DNA of 64,000 bases, taken from positions 1,653,088,062 through 1,653,152,061 of the forward strand of contig OY728121.1 in the NCBI GenBank assembly GCA_963277665.1. Direction: 5' to 3'. Within the stretch, counting starts at the first letter, position 1. Every line of letters starts with the position of its first letter. The DNA comes from Viscum album (Eukaryota; Streptophyta; Magnoliopsida; Santalales; Viscaceae). The position numbers were made by a program, and so were the translations under genes. The notes under the pieces were generated by a model. The model did not search any database. It was not told where the DNA came from and was given only the letters and a program-made list of their open reading frames with translations. Below are positions 51,140 to 64,000 of the stretch, piece by piece.

Positions 51140-52690
51140 AGCTAGTTTGTGACATATTTCATGTGACTTTAATTTCCTTGATGCGTAAAAAACAGCTCGA
51201 TCGTATTTCATAAAGACACACCCCTGCCCTTTCATTGAGGCATCATTGGATATAAAAAATATCAAATTAACATATAATAAGGTTAATATCAATGAATATA
51301 TTGGTCTATTATTTAGTTCCACAAATATTTCATCATAGACCTTATACCATGTAAATTTAACCAATTTAAATTCCTTCTTATTTCAATGAATAGTTAATTG
51401 ACATTAAAATTAAACAAATTTCCAATAATCACTTTTTATTCAATGGAAAATATGTATATTAGTTATATTAATTATTGTGAACAATTAATTAACAATATCA
51501 TTCTCTCCAAGTCCAACATATGCCATATCCTTAGAGGAAATATATCAATTAAAATATACTTAATGAATCCAAAATTCACTCATACTGAATTTCAAATATA
51601 TTTCCTTCTCCCATAGATTCGTAATGATATATCATAAATTATCCCTATACTATTCATATAACCTAGATTATATCAATATATCAATAACAAGAATCAAAAA
51701 AAATATCATGATAACACTTCAATACTCAGTTCAAAAAATTCATAAACTCATTTGTTGAATTTGTTAAACTAATGGTTATTTCTATAAACAAAAATTTATC
51801 CTACCTTCTATAAAATCCCTATTTGGAATGTCATCATTCTTAAGCTTCAAATAGTGATAATAATAATAATATAGAGAAATATCTATTTAATGATTACATA
51901 TATAATATTTAGTGTTCCTATCTAACCATGTAAATGTAGATATGTAATTAGGAACAATTTCTTAATAATTTAGACTTAAATTCAAAATTCTCTCTTCCAT
52001 TTTACCTATTAACTCATGAGTTAATTATTTCTTCAAAAATATAAATTTAAACACATTCCACACCATTCATTATATCTCTTCATAATTCTTGTTTTTAAAT
52101 CAAAAACCTCTATTTATCAATGTCTCCCTTAAGATGATATATATCCATCATAACCTTCTCCCATTCACAACACAACTATTAAATAAATATATTCTCTAGA
52201 GACCTAATCCATTCCTCTTATACTAATAAAATAGTGGTTCTAATTAAAGGAGGAGGATTCTTCTTCATGGAGTGGAAAAACATTATTTACACTATAATAA
52301 TGTGTAACATGTTGTTCATTTCAAGTAATATTAGTTATCATAACCTAAGTAAACTACCCAAATATATTCATGGTATGATAAGATACTACAATATATACAG
52401 TAATTTAATCAAATTGGATGTCTATAGAAGATCATTTGTTTTGTCGCCATGTTTTTTCCTTCCTTTAGAATCCATTTCTAGACAATGGAATATATTTATT
52501 TTGTTCATTAATAAAGTTATAAATGATAAATAATACTGAATAATTATAATTAATTTATAAAACATTCATTCCACTTATCCTAAAAATAATTATAAAATAT
52601 ATAAATGGGTTTTTATAGGGTAGTGTCCAGAAACTATGTTTTTCTAAATCTAGTTCATATGGTTACTTCAAAATATGATTTGATGGCACC
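51140..52690 (-). pseudogene. Ty3/gypsy pol remnant, 5' part: reverse transcriptase end and RNase H start
   Basis: An 87-codon minus-strand frame (51364-51101) carries ELNNRP..YSLILTLL, then SNDASMKGQGCVFMKYDRA, then YASRKLKSHE. These match the plant gypsy reverse transcriptase thumb (ELK.RL..AP.L.LP) and RNase H start (SDAS..GLGCVLMQ, YASRQLK.HE). The frame's last codons run into the solo LTR. Further upstream (51364-52690) the pol should continue, but it is too decayed for me to recognise catalytic motifs. The stretch ends where the next LTR begins. Confidence 0.75.
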
Positions 52691-55600
52691 TATAATGACC
52701 CAAGATTTATATAATGTATTTTCCTCCTAACTAATCTTGTTTATTTAGTAATATTAATATATTTTAAAAAATTGGCATCACATAATAAAAAATACAACAT
52801 TATATTAATTTAATATATGAGATTTAAAATAAAAAAATTAACTAAAAGAGTTTAATATAATAAAATACTTGTTTGACGTAATGAATCCATGCATGCAAAC
52901 TTTTTAAAACAGATATATATATATATATATTATTTTTGTTAAAATATATTTTCATGGTAAATATTACATTTAAAAAAATATTCATAAAATTATTTCATTT
53001 AACAGAATTTATTATTGCAAAAATAATAGAAATATTTTATGAAATCACAATTAATTTCTCTACATAAACTAAATTTAATCAGGTCATAAAAGTAAGTGTT
53101 TCTTAATAAATGTGGATTTTATTAAAAAAATTAAATTTATAATATTTAGAAATTTAATTTAAGTAATTGAATAAAATTTTATAGATCATCATGTCCACAT
53201 TAGGTAATAATTTCAATTTAATATTGATATATAAAGGATACTATGGAAAATGTTAGCTATCGCAGTGAACCTAACAATAACATTTCAAAAAATTATTTTC
53301 TCTAGTTCTAGTGTATTTCTATCCTATAAAATTAAATTAACAAATTTTAATTTATTTTTATAATAAAATATTTCATTTTATATACTAATACACTAACACT
53401 AAATTAATTTTTACTTTTTATGAAATAATATTATGAACACTTAATGATTAAATGGTCACTTTTTTTAATAAAATTATTAAATATATTATTTTCAATTAAA
53501 ATGCATTATTTTAAATTTCAAAACATTAAATACTTATAATTAAAATCATTTATGGATTCATAATGTAAATATTATATTATAGTGAATTTATGAAACTTTT
53601 ATGAAAAATAATTTTTTTGGTAAATAATAAAAAATATTATTCTTATAAATTCAGTATCTTTAATTACATGATAAAAAATAATATTGAGAAATAAATAATG
53701 AGACTTTTTTCCCTAAAAACATCAATTTTATGAGAAAAATAATAATTTTAATAATTTTATGATTGATGAAGAAATGTATATTTGACATCATTCAACCCAT
53801 TATAATTTTTTTCTTGATAAATTTTATTTTGGTTCATTGAATTTAATTGAGTGATTAAAATAATAAATTAATTTTTTCCCAAATATAAATGTTAATAATG
53901 CTAAATTATTTAATAATAAAGGAAGAAAAAATTCATGGTAATCATTACTATTCATGAAAAATTTCTTAAATGATTAAATACTGGTTTTTTTAAAGATTAA
54001 TCACATCATCGCCTCATGAATACCCACTTCAACACCCTTCTTCTCCTCCCACCATAATTACATTATATAATCCCAAGATCTAAATAAACGTCTCCACATT
54101 TATTTCTCAATTCCAAAATTTTATCTTCTCATCAAAAACCCACACAATGAAAGATTAAGGAGTAGTCTAAAGTGGTGTATCTAAAGAATAGGTAATTGTC
54201 TTAACTGAGGTCTTTCAAAAAAATTCATCATATATATCCTTTAAAACTCCTTTTTAAATAATGATATAATACCATCAATATCAAATGTATATTTTAATGT
54301 CATTATATTAAATTAATATGAATTATCTTACTTCAGTCATATAATTCTAAAATGAAATCATCGACCATGTTTTTGTTGGTTCACTACCTCTATGGAAGAT
54401 GTATTCCATTTTCCTCACTGACATAAAAGGATGGTTTATTAAATGAATATAATGATTAAATAAAATATTTATGGAAATATAAAAATTATGGAATTTAAAA
54501 TTTCTAATTGTATTAATGGTATTAACAATAAAAGATCATAATATTACTAACCTCCTAAAAACAGAGCATTGTAAGACACCTAAATTAATTTGTATCCATT
54601 TAGGATAATATGTGTTATTGTATATATTTTGAGTAAATATAATTTTAAAAAAATTATAGATATTTATTTAGGGATATTAAAATTTTATTTTATAACTCTA
54701 TTGACCTATTTTAGTGTACAAAAATAGTTTTGATGAAATTTAATGAAAAATCCAAAGTGCCGATGTGAGAAATAAATAATAAAGTTAAATAATGGAATTT
54801 GATAATAAATAAACCATAAAAAATTAAATATAAAAGAATAATTTTATTAAGAAAGTATGTGATAAAATAAATTATATTATTTATAATCACATACACAATC
54901 ACTAATAAATACTGAACTTGAGGTAAGAGTTTTCATTCCAAGACACTATTATTTTAATGTATTATTCATAAAAATCCTATATTCCACTCCTTATATAAAA
55001 TAAAAGATACTTAAATACATAAATTTACATATTAAATTAATTTTGGATGAATTTATGGTGTCTTTTCCTCCCATATAGAATTAGATATGACACACAATGT
55101 TCCTAAAAAGGTCGCTTCTATGATCTTTTGTGTTCTTAGTGATATGTTATCTATCACTCTATATCTCCCTAACTTCCTCTTTCATATATAACAATTCTTG
55201 TTATATTATTATCTTTATTCTTCATTAATTTACTTCTTTTTGGGGATATCCATATCTTTAGGGTTCCCATAAAACTATTTTTTTAATTCAAACATGACAA
55301 TAATAATAAGGTTTTAATTTTTCCATAGTACTCTACCAGTTTATTTAATTATAAATTTAATTTTTATCTACTCAAATACTGTACATTTTATTAAGAAGAA
55401 AAGTAATTTAAAAAAAATCACTTATAAATATGGTTATCAAAATTGGATAATTTTCCTTTTTATATAAATACATCAAAAAGTTATAAATAAAATTCATGAT
55501 TTTCCTTCTATTTTCATCTATATTCATATCACAATTCCATTTAAAATAAATTGATTATATTACATGATTTAAATAATAATAAATTCTATTTAAAATTTTA

Positions 55601-56988
55601 TATTAATATAATTATATCCTTTATTAAAGGTTATTTTTTTATTTTATTTGCAACGTTTTGAAAAAACATAGAATTGTTTTAAAAAACATTTTCAATTCCA
55701 TGATTTATTATAATTTTTTTCAGTTGTGTCAATAAAAATTCATGTTCCACTCATTATAATAGGGTATTTAGTTAAATAATGTCTTTAACATTAATTATTA
55801 TAATGTAAAATAACCCATTGATTCTTTATCTAGGTTATTATGTTTGAGTTGTGTGATAGAAATGAAATCTCTATGAGAGAAATGATATAACATTGCACCT
55901 GTCATTCCTAATCATCTTGTATACATAAATGTATCCTTTATTTCAATGTATTTACTTTTTATAAAACATGTATTTTATTTTTTTTGTGAATTGTGTCCCC
56001 ATTTTTAACCAAAAATCTATTTTCTAGGGAAATTATAGATTAATAAAATATCCTTTATCTTTAGAGTGTAAATACCTTATACATCATTTTCTAATTAGAA
56101 AGGTATTTACCATGATATATTATTTATTTAATTAGATATGGATTTAATTTCCATAGTCTTATAATGTAATAATTGTTGATTTATTTATTTATGTTATCCT
56201 TATATGGCACAAAATCGTTTAATTTCCAATGGTCAATAATATTTTGATTATTGATGAAATTATATAAATTTTCATTATAGATAAGAAATATTGATATGAA
56301 TATTATGATGTTATGGGTGGTTCCATGATTATATTGTCCTCTGATGCATTAGATAATGTTTTTATCCCATGAGATACCATGTATGGGGAAATGTAGTTAG
56401 TCTAGAAATCTGTTTTATTTTTTCTAGGAAGAGATCAGGGAATTTTTATTATATTGTAGTTTTTTATGTGGCTGAGACACTATTATGAATCCATTATCCT
56501 ATGATATATATTTATTTATACAAAAAACCTTATGTTATGATTCCTAACTCATGAACAGTGTTTTATTAGGTATTATTTCCTAATAATTTTTATACACATT
56601 ATTTATTCTCTCATACCCACATATTTATCTTATGCTTACGTATGATATTTGATTAGTATCACTTATGTTTACAATTATATAGTACTAGAGATCACTCCGT
56701 ATTGTGTTTCTATTTCCTCAAGTAATTAAGAATAGTACACTCTATGATATATTTATAATTGTATTGGGTGTGTAGAATGTTTTTGAAAATGTTAAATAAT
56801 TATTATAAAATATAGAATCCTATGTTTATTGGGATAAATTTACATTTTATGGGAAATATAAGGGTTTTATTAGTTAAATGTTTCTCCTAAATATCTAAAT
56901 ATATAAAAATAGAATGTATTGTATGTGTATGTGAATTAAAATATATTATTGGTATTATAATTATAGATGGTTATGTTTGGGTATCTTT
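52691..56988 (+). repeat. 5' LTR of element 3, about 4.3 kb
   Basis: Start tataatgacccaag; end near tttgggtatcttta, echoing the ttgggtcgttata end of the LTR at 39650. A TATA-like attatataatccc near 54063 follows a pyrimidine-rich stretch (cttcttctcctccc). A block near 56690 (gatcactcc...tttcctcaag) may be the 3' splice-acceptor-like block. Confidence 0.65.
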
Positions 56989-56991
56989 AGT

Positions 56992-57007
56992 TTTTATCAA
57001 AACCAAT
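56992..57007 (+). other. Primer-binding-site-like sequence of element 3
   Basis: ttttatcaaaaccaat is a decayed TTGGTATCAGAGCCAAT. It lies just after the inferred LTR end and defines the start of the internal region. Confidence 0.5.
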
Positions 57008-57912
57008 TTATGAAAAATATGTTTTTATCGTTGTGTATGGTAGTGCAGGTCTAGGGATCTTAGTTTATATTAGAGTAGGTTATAGATAAATTTATAGTTT
57101 AGAATGTTTTCAAATTGGTATATTTTAAGAGTTATGATAACTATCATGCTTAATAATTTTATGGATGATCAAAAATTTGAAGTCATAGATACCCCTGTTG
57201 GAGTATTATGTGATTGGATATTTAGGTGATTAAGGATATTTTTGGATATGTTTATTGAGTTATAGGTAGAATATAAGATCAAACTATAGGTATCCCATAT
57301 GCTTGGAAAGTAAATTTATGTTAATAAAATTAATGGTATTTTGGGAAAATATTTAAATATAATTGGGAGTATATAAAAATAATATATATATTGATTGATA
57401 TAAGATTTCAGATTTTTAGGTATGAAATTATATGTATAATTATAGTATGATTCAGTTCAATCATTTTTTGCTTTATTTTATAGAAATATAGATATTTAAT
57501 ATTTTATGTTTATTTATTATTGGAAGTTTGATCGAGAATACCTTAATGGAAAACCTAGGGATAAATATAAAAAAGGAAATAACAAAAAAAATTAAAATTA
57601 TGGAGTGTTTAGTTTTCTAGAAAATTAATTCCCTTTATAGATAGTATATTTGTAAATAGGCTCATTCTCTGAAACTCCTAGGATTGGTAAACCAAAAAAA
57701 TGATTGTACGATATTATCTTGATCTTCACATGTTGTACAAAATGAGGTCCAGACTATAAACAGGGTTTTTTACTCTCAGAGATATGTTTTCGGTTATTCA
57801 AATTCTCTTTTTGAACTATTATGAATGAATTGAATAAATCATAATGAAAAAAAATTAAATACTAATCTTTGGAATAAAATTATGAGGTCAAAATTTCTGA
57901 ATAAGGTAATAA
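57008..57912 (+). other. Internal region of element 3, noncoding
   Basis: About 0.9 kb, no domain seen. It ends with words like tatgaggtcaaaatttctg and aaggtaataa, a decayed gypsy pol/purine-tract ending, which supports 57913 as the start of a 3' LTR. Confidence 0.5.
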
Positions 57913-60900
57913 TATAATGACCAAGTCTATTGTATAAGAAATTTTCCTTTTAATTAGACATTTTTCATATTTAGTACTTTATTATTCAATAAAAATAAAT
58001 AAACCAGATAATAAAAACTATAAAAACCTAAAAAATTAATTTAATATAAAAATTATATAACATAATAAAAATAAATAAACGAGTTAAATATAATAAATTA
58101 CAATTTTATCACAAATAAAGTAAACCTGTTTTTTTGGTAAGACATGTATATTGTACAATAATTTAAAAATAATTTACATAAAAATAAAAAATTTAAAGAA
58201 AACTAATTTTTATATAATGGATCTATAAAATGATAACTATTTTATTATAAATTGTAATATAATTTTATGAAATAATAAGTAATTTTTATTGGTCATAAAT
58301 ATGATTGTGTCATAAAAAGTTAATATTTTTAAATAAAAAAGATTTTAATTTAAATATTAAATTCAAAATATTTAGTTAAATATTTTAATAAGATGAATTT
58401 TATTTTTGGGACTAGTATATAAAAATTTATAATGTCATTTTTATTTTTAAAAGAAAAATTTCTAAGTTAAAATTTTATTTACGGTGGTCAAGGTAAAAAT
58501 TATTTTTTACAAATAAATGTTTTTTCAATGTATGGTTCATATTTATATTAAAAACGTAAATTTATCACATTTAAATGAGGGTTATAATAAAAATGTCTAT
58601 TTATAAAAAAAACAACACCAATATAAATTTATGATGATATGAAATAAGATTAATAGTACATAATGTGTAAGTTTTCATTTTTTTAACAAAATCATTTTTT
58701 AATTAAATATAATGTTTTCTTTCAAAATTTAATATAATAAATTTTATAAATTTAATTTACTAAAATGAACATAATTTTTGGATGGATCATTTAAAAATTT
58801 TCTCATTGTTAATTTCAATATTTTTTTTCTAATAAAGATATTTTTTAGTGTATATTAAAAATTTTTGTTTTTACTAATATTTTAACTTTTATGAAATCAT
58901 CATGATATAATTATAAAATAAAAATTTATTAAACCTATTTATAGTATAAAAATATAATTAATTAGAAAGATTCATAATTTAGAAGTATTAATTTGAGTTT
59001 TAATAATGATATTTGACTATTTGAAACCTAAATTACATTTTGTCCTAATCAAAAAATCTATTTTTTATCGATTTAATTTAATTGAGTGCTTCAAAGTTTC
59101 AATTATATTTTTGTCTGATATAAATTTAAAATAATTCTAAATTGATTAATGATAATGATTGAAATTCATGAAATCCATTACTATTCATGTAAAATGCCCT
59201 AAAGGATTAAATGTCAAATTTTTTCAAAAACCTAATTGTCCTCTAGTTTTAAAAACCCCACATCACCTCATATACTAATAACCTTATATCAAAATATAAC
59301 AACAAAATAACCTCCAAAAACTCATTTAGATTTATTATTCGTTCTTTTTCAACTAAAGGACTAATCTGAGAAGGCATAAAGAGTGGTGTAGAGGAAGATA
59401 TCCATGGAAGAGATAATTTCCATAACTGATTTATTTAAATTTTATTTCTTCTTAGAAATCCTCTAAAACTCTTCAATACATAATGATACAATGAAATAAG
59501 TCTGAATAATAATATTTAAATTTTCATTAATATTGCAATATCAATAATACTACTCCTCTCCCTTTAATTCTAAAATCAATTCATCGCCCATGTTTTGGTT
59601 GCTTCAACGTATCTATGTCTAATGTATATCATTTTTTATTAGAAAAAAACCATATTATTTTCATATATGAATTTAATGAATTAATAAAATATTTATAAAA
59701 ATATTAAGATTCATAAATATTAATTTGTAATTATATCAGTAATAAAAATAATACATTACCATAGTATTTTTAACAACAAAAAATGATAATACAACAATAT
59801 ATTTTATAATTGGAATCAATTTTGGATAATATATGTAAATTTGAAACTATTATACAACTTTGATGAAAATTAAATTATACTTCTACAATTATAGATATTC
59901 AAAAACTATTTTATATCCACTTTCACCGTTGTCAAAATACAAAAATAGTTTTGGAGAAATTGATTGAACAACCGCATGTGTACGATGTGTTAAACAAATA
60001 TTTAATGAATAAAGGATATTTGATTATAAATATTCCATATAAAATAAAATATAATAGAAAATGGTTCTAAATAATTTATTTAATAAATTGAATTTTTTTT
60101 ATTTAGGAGTTTAGATGCACCCACCAAGCATGTCATGACATTTGGTAAGGTTTTCCATTCCAAGACTCTATTCCAATAATGTATTGTTATTCTACCTCAT
60201 ATATTCTCTTCCAAGTCCCAAATAAAACATCATGAAATAAATATATTTTTATATCTCACTCATTTAAAATGAATTGATAGTCTATTTTTTCTGTTACAGA
60301 CATATTGTTCACACACTACGTCGTTTATAAAGGAAACTTTTCTACACTTTTTCAATATTAGTGTTATGGTTTCTATGAATCTCTATATTCATCCCTTACT
60401 ATTTACATATTTAGAAGGTGTCACTTTTATTCTCATTATTTTTCCTACTATTTCCTCTTTTTTGTGATATCCATGTCCTTATAGTTTATTTTATGAGATT
60501 TCTCAATTTCAGACCCAATAAAGATTATAAAGGATTACCTTTTATTATCCCCCTCTTCATGATTCTTCCATTATGATTCTATTTATATTAAAACTTATAA
60601 ATATTACAAAATATTTTTTAAAAGATATTTTTATAAAAAAAATTATAAAATCTTATTTTTTTTCTTTTATTTAAAATTAATGATTAAACTAATTAATTTA
60701 TCTATTAAAAATTATTAAATTTCATGTATTACTTTAAAATATTTCATCTATATCTATAATATTTCATATTTCACTATTTATAACGATATATTTATTTGAA
60801 TATTATATTTGGCATAAATTCATAAAATTTCAAACAATCCTTTAACTCATTATTCATGCTCTTGTATATGTGATGTTTTTTTGAAATGAAACATCTAAAA

Positions 60901-61550
60901 GAGAAATGAAAAACTGCTACCTTTATCCTACCTAATCATCAACGATGCATAAATATATAATTTCTTCTAATTCCATTACTCTTTAAATCCCTTATATTTC
61001 TTTATTTTTTGTTAAAGGGTGATCACCTTTTCACTCATATATTAATTTTATAGGAAAATTTATGAATGAACACAATAAAATTAATATATAACGTGTAAAT
61101 ACCTCATATTTCATTAAATTATTTGAAAGGTATTTACCTCGAGTGTCCCATAATATCATTGTAAATCAATTTAAATTACATAGGTGTATAATTTTATGAT
61201 TATTTAAAGATTAATATATGTTTCCAATATATGGTACTTAACCATTTAATTGAAAATTAATTATCATGCTATGATTATTAAGGGATTTAAGAATGTTTTA
61301 CTTATATGAAACATAAATTCATGTGCATATTTTTTTGATAAGGGTTGGTCTAGAATTATATAGTTCTTCAAAGACATTAGTAATATTTTAATCTCATTTG
61401 AAACTAATTATGGTTTTTGAGTAGTTGTCTTAGTTGGCTATGTTATGATGTTTGGGTAGTGAACCTTTACTTATGCAGAACTGTGATCTAAGGGTCATTA
61501 AATTGGTACTCCAGGCTTGATTTTCATTGATACATAGGCATGATACCCCA
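57913..61550 (+). repeat. 3' LTR of element 3 (right limit uncertain)
   Basis: Matches 52691 onward for at least 3.3 kb (to about 61160), then more weakly to about 61400-61550. From there to 62073 I see no clear partner sequence, so the LTR is either more decayed or truncated. Confidence 0.6.
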
Positions 61551-62070
61551 TATAACAAAGATTGTTGACTAGTAGTGAGTTTCTAATTAGATGATAGTGG
61601 GGGGACTATACCCTATGGTGATGAAAATAATAATAGTCATATGATGATTAAAGAAATGGTGAACTGATTCCTATAAAAGATGTCATTAAATCCTCTTGAA
61701 GAATCAAATTATAAATTTATAATATTCTGGAAATGCACAAAGTAAAATGGTTTAGTAATGTGAAAGTCTGTGTTCAATCCCATATAGAACGGGGAATAAA
61801 GAAAATAATTATAACCAAAGGATAAGTGACACAAATATTAGTTTGATTTAATTTAACTAATTAAATTCCAAAATTTTAATAAATTAATTCAAATAGAAAA
61901 GTATATGAGAGGGTCATCGGTTTCCTAGGAAGTTTTTTTAAATAAATTAATTCTACTTTTCTTACATGAATAATCATTTTAAATATTCATGTAACCATTA
62001 AATTTTTTTGAATTTAGAAATGATCAATCCTGATCAATCTACTATAGAATCTCAATTCATCATGGTTTGA
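61551..62070. other. Spacer between LTR remnant and CACTA-type end
   Basis: No frame or motif recognised. It may hold the decayed last part of the 3' LTR of element 3. Confidence 0.35.
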
Positions 62071-62073
62071 TGA

Positions 62074-62280
62074 CACTACCACAAAAGGGGGAAAGGGAAG
62101 CACCTCATTTTATTAGTGCTAAGCAGAAAGCACGAATGAAGTGGGTTCCATTATCAGCGATAGCTATAAAAGTTGATATGTGTATCCTTTATCAGTGCTA
62201 AGAAAAGTGTTGATAAAGGGTACACCATTATCATCACTTTTCTTAGCACTGATAAAGGATACATTTATCATCACTATATT
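62074..62280 (+). mobile_element. Terminal region of a CACTA (En/Spm-type) DNA transposon
   Basis: cactaccacaaaagggg has the CACTA start followed by the ACCA...AAAAGG continuation common to plant CACTA ends. The next 190 bases hold repeats of ctttatcagtgctaag in both orientations, like the subterminal repeats on both strands of plant CACTA elements. The three bases before it (tga, 62071-62073) would be one target copy. No matching opposite end lies before the window stops, so only one terminus is claimed, and no transposase is visible. Confidence 0.65.
62181..62263. repeat. Perfect 29-bp inverted repeat with 25-bp spacer
   Basis: The arms 62181-62209 and 62235-62263 are exact reverse complements (core ctttatcagtgctaag). 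Weaker pairing extends about ten bases further out. The spacer contains another ttgataaaggg word. Fits a subterminal CACTA array; the perfect pairing stands out in such a decayed window. Confidence 0.95.
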
Positions 62281-64000
62281 TTTCACTCATAAATGTTTTC
62301 AATAATAATTTATATAAAATTGTTATATTGATATTCATAAATAATGTTTATTTATATACATTAACTGAAAAATTCATGTTTATAATTAATATATATTTTT
62401 AATAATTCAAATATATATATATAATGTTTAAAAAAATATTTCTTTGAATATAATTAAATATATATATATATATATATATATATTTAAATAATTATAATAT
62501 TAGAGTAAATTTCATTAAATAATAAATATATTTATTAGATTTATTAAATTTATTAGATTTATATCTATTAGATTTATTATATTAATTAATTAGATTTTTT
62601 AGATTTTATAGATTTACTATATTATTTGATTTATTAGATTTATTATATTTATTATATTTATTAGATGTATTATATTTTCTATATTTTTTATATTTGTTAT
62701 TTATAATTAATATATATTAATACCTTTTAAAATATATATGTATATATATAATAATTTTAGTTATTAAATATACATGTTTTCCCATGAATTTTGTCAATAA
62801 ATATATTTATCATGTGTGCATTTGTTATGTATCATAATGTTCATTTATACATTACACCCTTTCATATTATTCATGTTGTCTACTGATGGCTCGTTTTTTA
62901 TTATATATATTTACTAGGTATATGATTAATTCATGTTACCTATATATATTATTATATTATTAAAAACACTTATAAAATCACATTAAATAAATTTCAAAAA
63001 TAAATACATTTATTATATTTATAATTATTAAATTTATTTATATATAAATACTTTTTAAATATATTTATTTGTAATTATAAATACATATATATATATATAA
63101 ATAATTATTAAATTACAATAAATAAATATATTATAATTATATATATATAATTATATAAAAATATTTATAAATATATTTATTTCGAGTTATAATTGTAACT
63201 ATAAATAACTATATATATGTAAATTATTATAAAGTTATAATAAATATATTTATTATACTACTTATAAAGTTATAATATAATTAAATAAATAAATTTATAA
63301 ATATATACAAATATTTATAATAATAATTCATAAATAAATATACATATATTTAAAGAAATAAAAAATGATAATAAATATATTAATTATATATATTTATATA
63401 CAAATATTTATGAATAAATACGAATAGTTATAAATATCATTCTAAATAAATGTAGATATATTTAAATAATTTAAAGATTATAGAAAATATATTTTTATAT
63501 ATTTGTAAAATTATAAATATATTATTTATAATTTAAAAATTATTTAAATATATATATTTATTTATAATTACAACTATAAATAAATATTTATTTATTATAA
63601 CTTTTAATTATAAAAATATGTATATTTATTTATTAGTTATAAATATAAATAAATTTATATTTCATTAATTAATAATTACTTTATAAAAAATATAATTATT
63701 TTTTTCATATATAATGTTATATATAATTAAATAAAAATATTTATAAATATATATAAATATTGATAAATAAATAAAAGTATTTATATTTATAGTTATAAAT
63801 AAATACATATATATTTAAATAATTATAAAATTAAAATAAATATAAAAAATATTTATATTAATAAAGTTATAAAAATTAAAAATATTAATTTGTAGTAATT
63901 ATATTTGAATAAATAAATATATTTTCATTTATAATTATAATTATAAATAGATATATATTCTTATAATTATAAATAAAATATATATTCCTATGTATATTTA
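62281..64000. repeat. AT low-complexity tract
   Basis: Almost pure A and T to the window end, built from TATA, TAAATA and ATTTAT words. It includes a TA run (62459-62483) and a degenerate array of about 9-base ttattagat units at 62524-62680. No frame and no element end. It could be the body of the CACTA element or a local simple-sequence expansion. Confidence 0.8.

Larger units (their letters stand above)
52691..62073 (+). mobile_element. Third LTR pair with a very short internal region (element 3)
   Basis: LTRs start tataatgaccc at 52691 and tataatgacc at 57913. They match in order: 54000-54210 with 59255-59430, 54345-54410 with 59565-59630, 54930-55010 with 60140-60230, and 56040-56130 with 61060-61160. 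A primer-like site is at 56992. Only about 0.92 kb separates the first LTR end from the second LTR start. The right end is undefined; a CACTA-type terminus begins at 62074. Divergence is high, so the element is old and, as it stands, non-autonomous. Confidence 0.7.

Noticed and set aside
62181..62263. Inverted repeat as a transcription terminator or miRNA precursor
   Set aside because: No transcript unit nearby, and it fits the subterminal repeats of a CACTA end. A small RNA origin cannot be excluded without RNA data.
13118..64000. tRNA or rRNA genes anywhere in the window
   Set aside because: I looked for A/B-box pairs and rRNA core words and found only the tRNA-complementary primer sites of LTR elements. 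A covariance-model scan would settle it.

Overview
The window looks like intergenic DNA from a large, repeat-rich seed-plant nuclear genome. I could recognise no ordinary host gene, rRNA, tRNA or CRISPR array. Everything identifiable is a transposable element or its debris: long-LTR Ty3/gypsy-type elements with initiator-methionine tRNA primer sites (TGGTATCAGAGC-like), chromovirus-like pol ends, a Ty1/copia fragment, a plant L1-type LINE carrying an RNase H domain, and one CACTA-type end. By eye the background is about 75% A+T and poor in CpG, as expected of old methylated repeats decaying by C-to-T change. I cannot name the species.

Layout. 2-1023: an Asn/Thr-rich tract that stays almost open in one frame. 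3160-12235: a complete but very old LTR element with LTRs of about 3.55 kb, primer site, purine tract and probable target duplication, but only about 2 kb of internal DNA. 12.6-12.9 kb: a 31-bp minisatellite; 13.1-13.4 kb: a minus-strand copia scrap. 14.0-19.15 kb: the plus-strand 3' half of a gypsy element (RNase H, integrase, chromovirus-type tail) followed by its 3' LTR, which holds a GC-rich island. 21.4-35.7 kb: a second member of the long-LTR, short-internal family; its 5' LTR is split by a LINE (24925-28432) with an uninterrupted reading frame of more than 1,150 codons. 35.7-39.65 kb: a further related LTR fused to the previous one. 39.65-47.0 kb: A-rich noncoding DNA, part of which repeats sequence from 20.0-21.4 kb. 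47.0-52.7 kb: a minus-strand gypsy pol split inside RNase H by a solo LTR (48896-51139). 52.7-62 kb: a third LTR pair around an internal region of only about 0.9 kb. 62074 onward: a CACTA-type terminus with a perfect 29-bp inverted repeat, then AT low-complexity sequence to the end.

The main result is a nested history rather than a gene system. Three LTR pairs have internal regions of about 2.0, 1.8 and 0.9 kb, too short for gag-pol. The first two are collinear with each other, which suggests a non-autonomous family that depended on proteins supplied by other elements. Their LTRs keep recognisable blocks (TATA context, two short palindromes, a 3'-splice-site-like block) and have gained different 31-47 bp minisatellites. 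The LINE is the youngest visible insertion; the empty site can be read in the partner LTR near 34.61 kb. All similarities were judged by eye, without alignment software.
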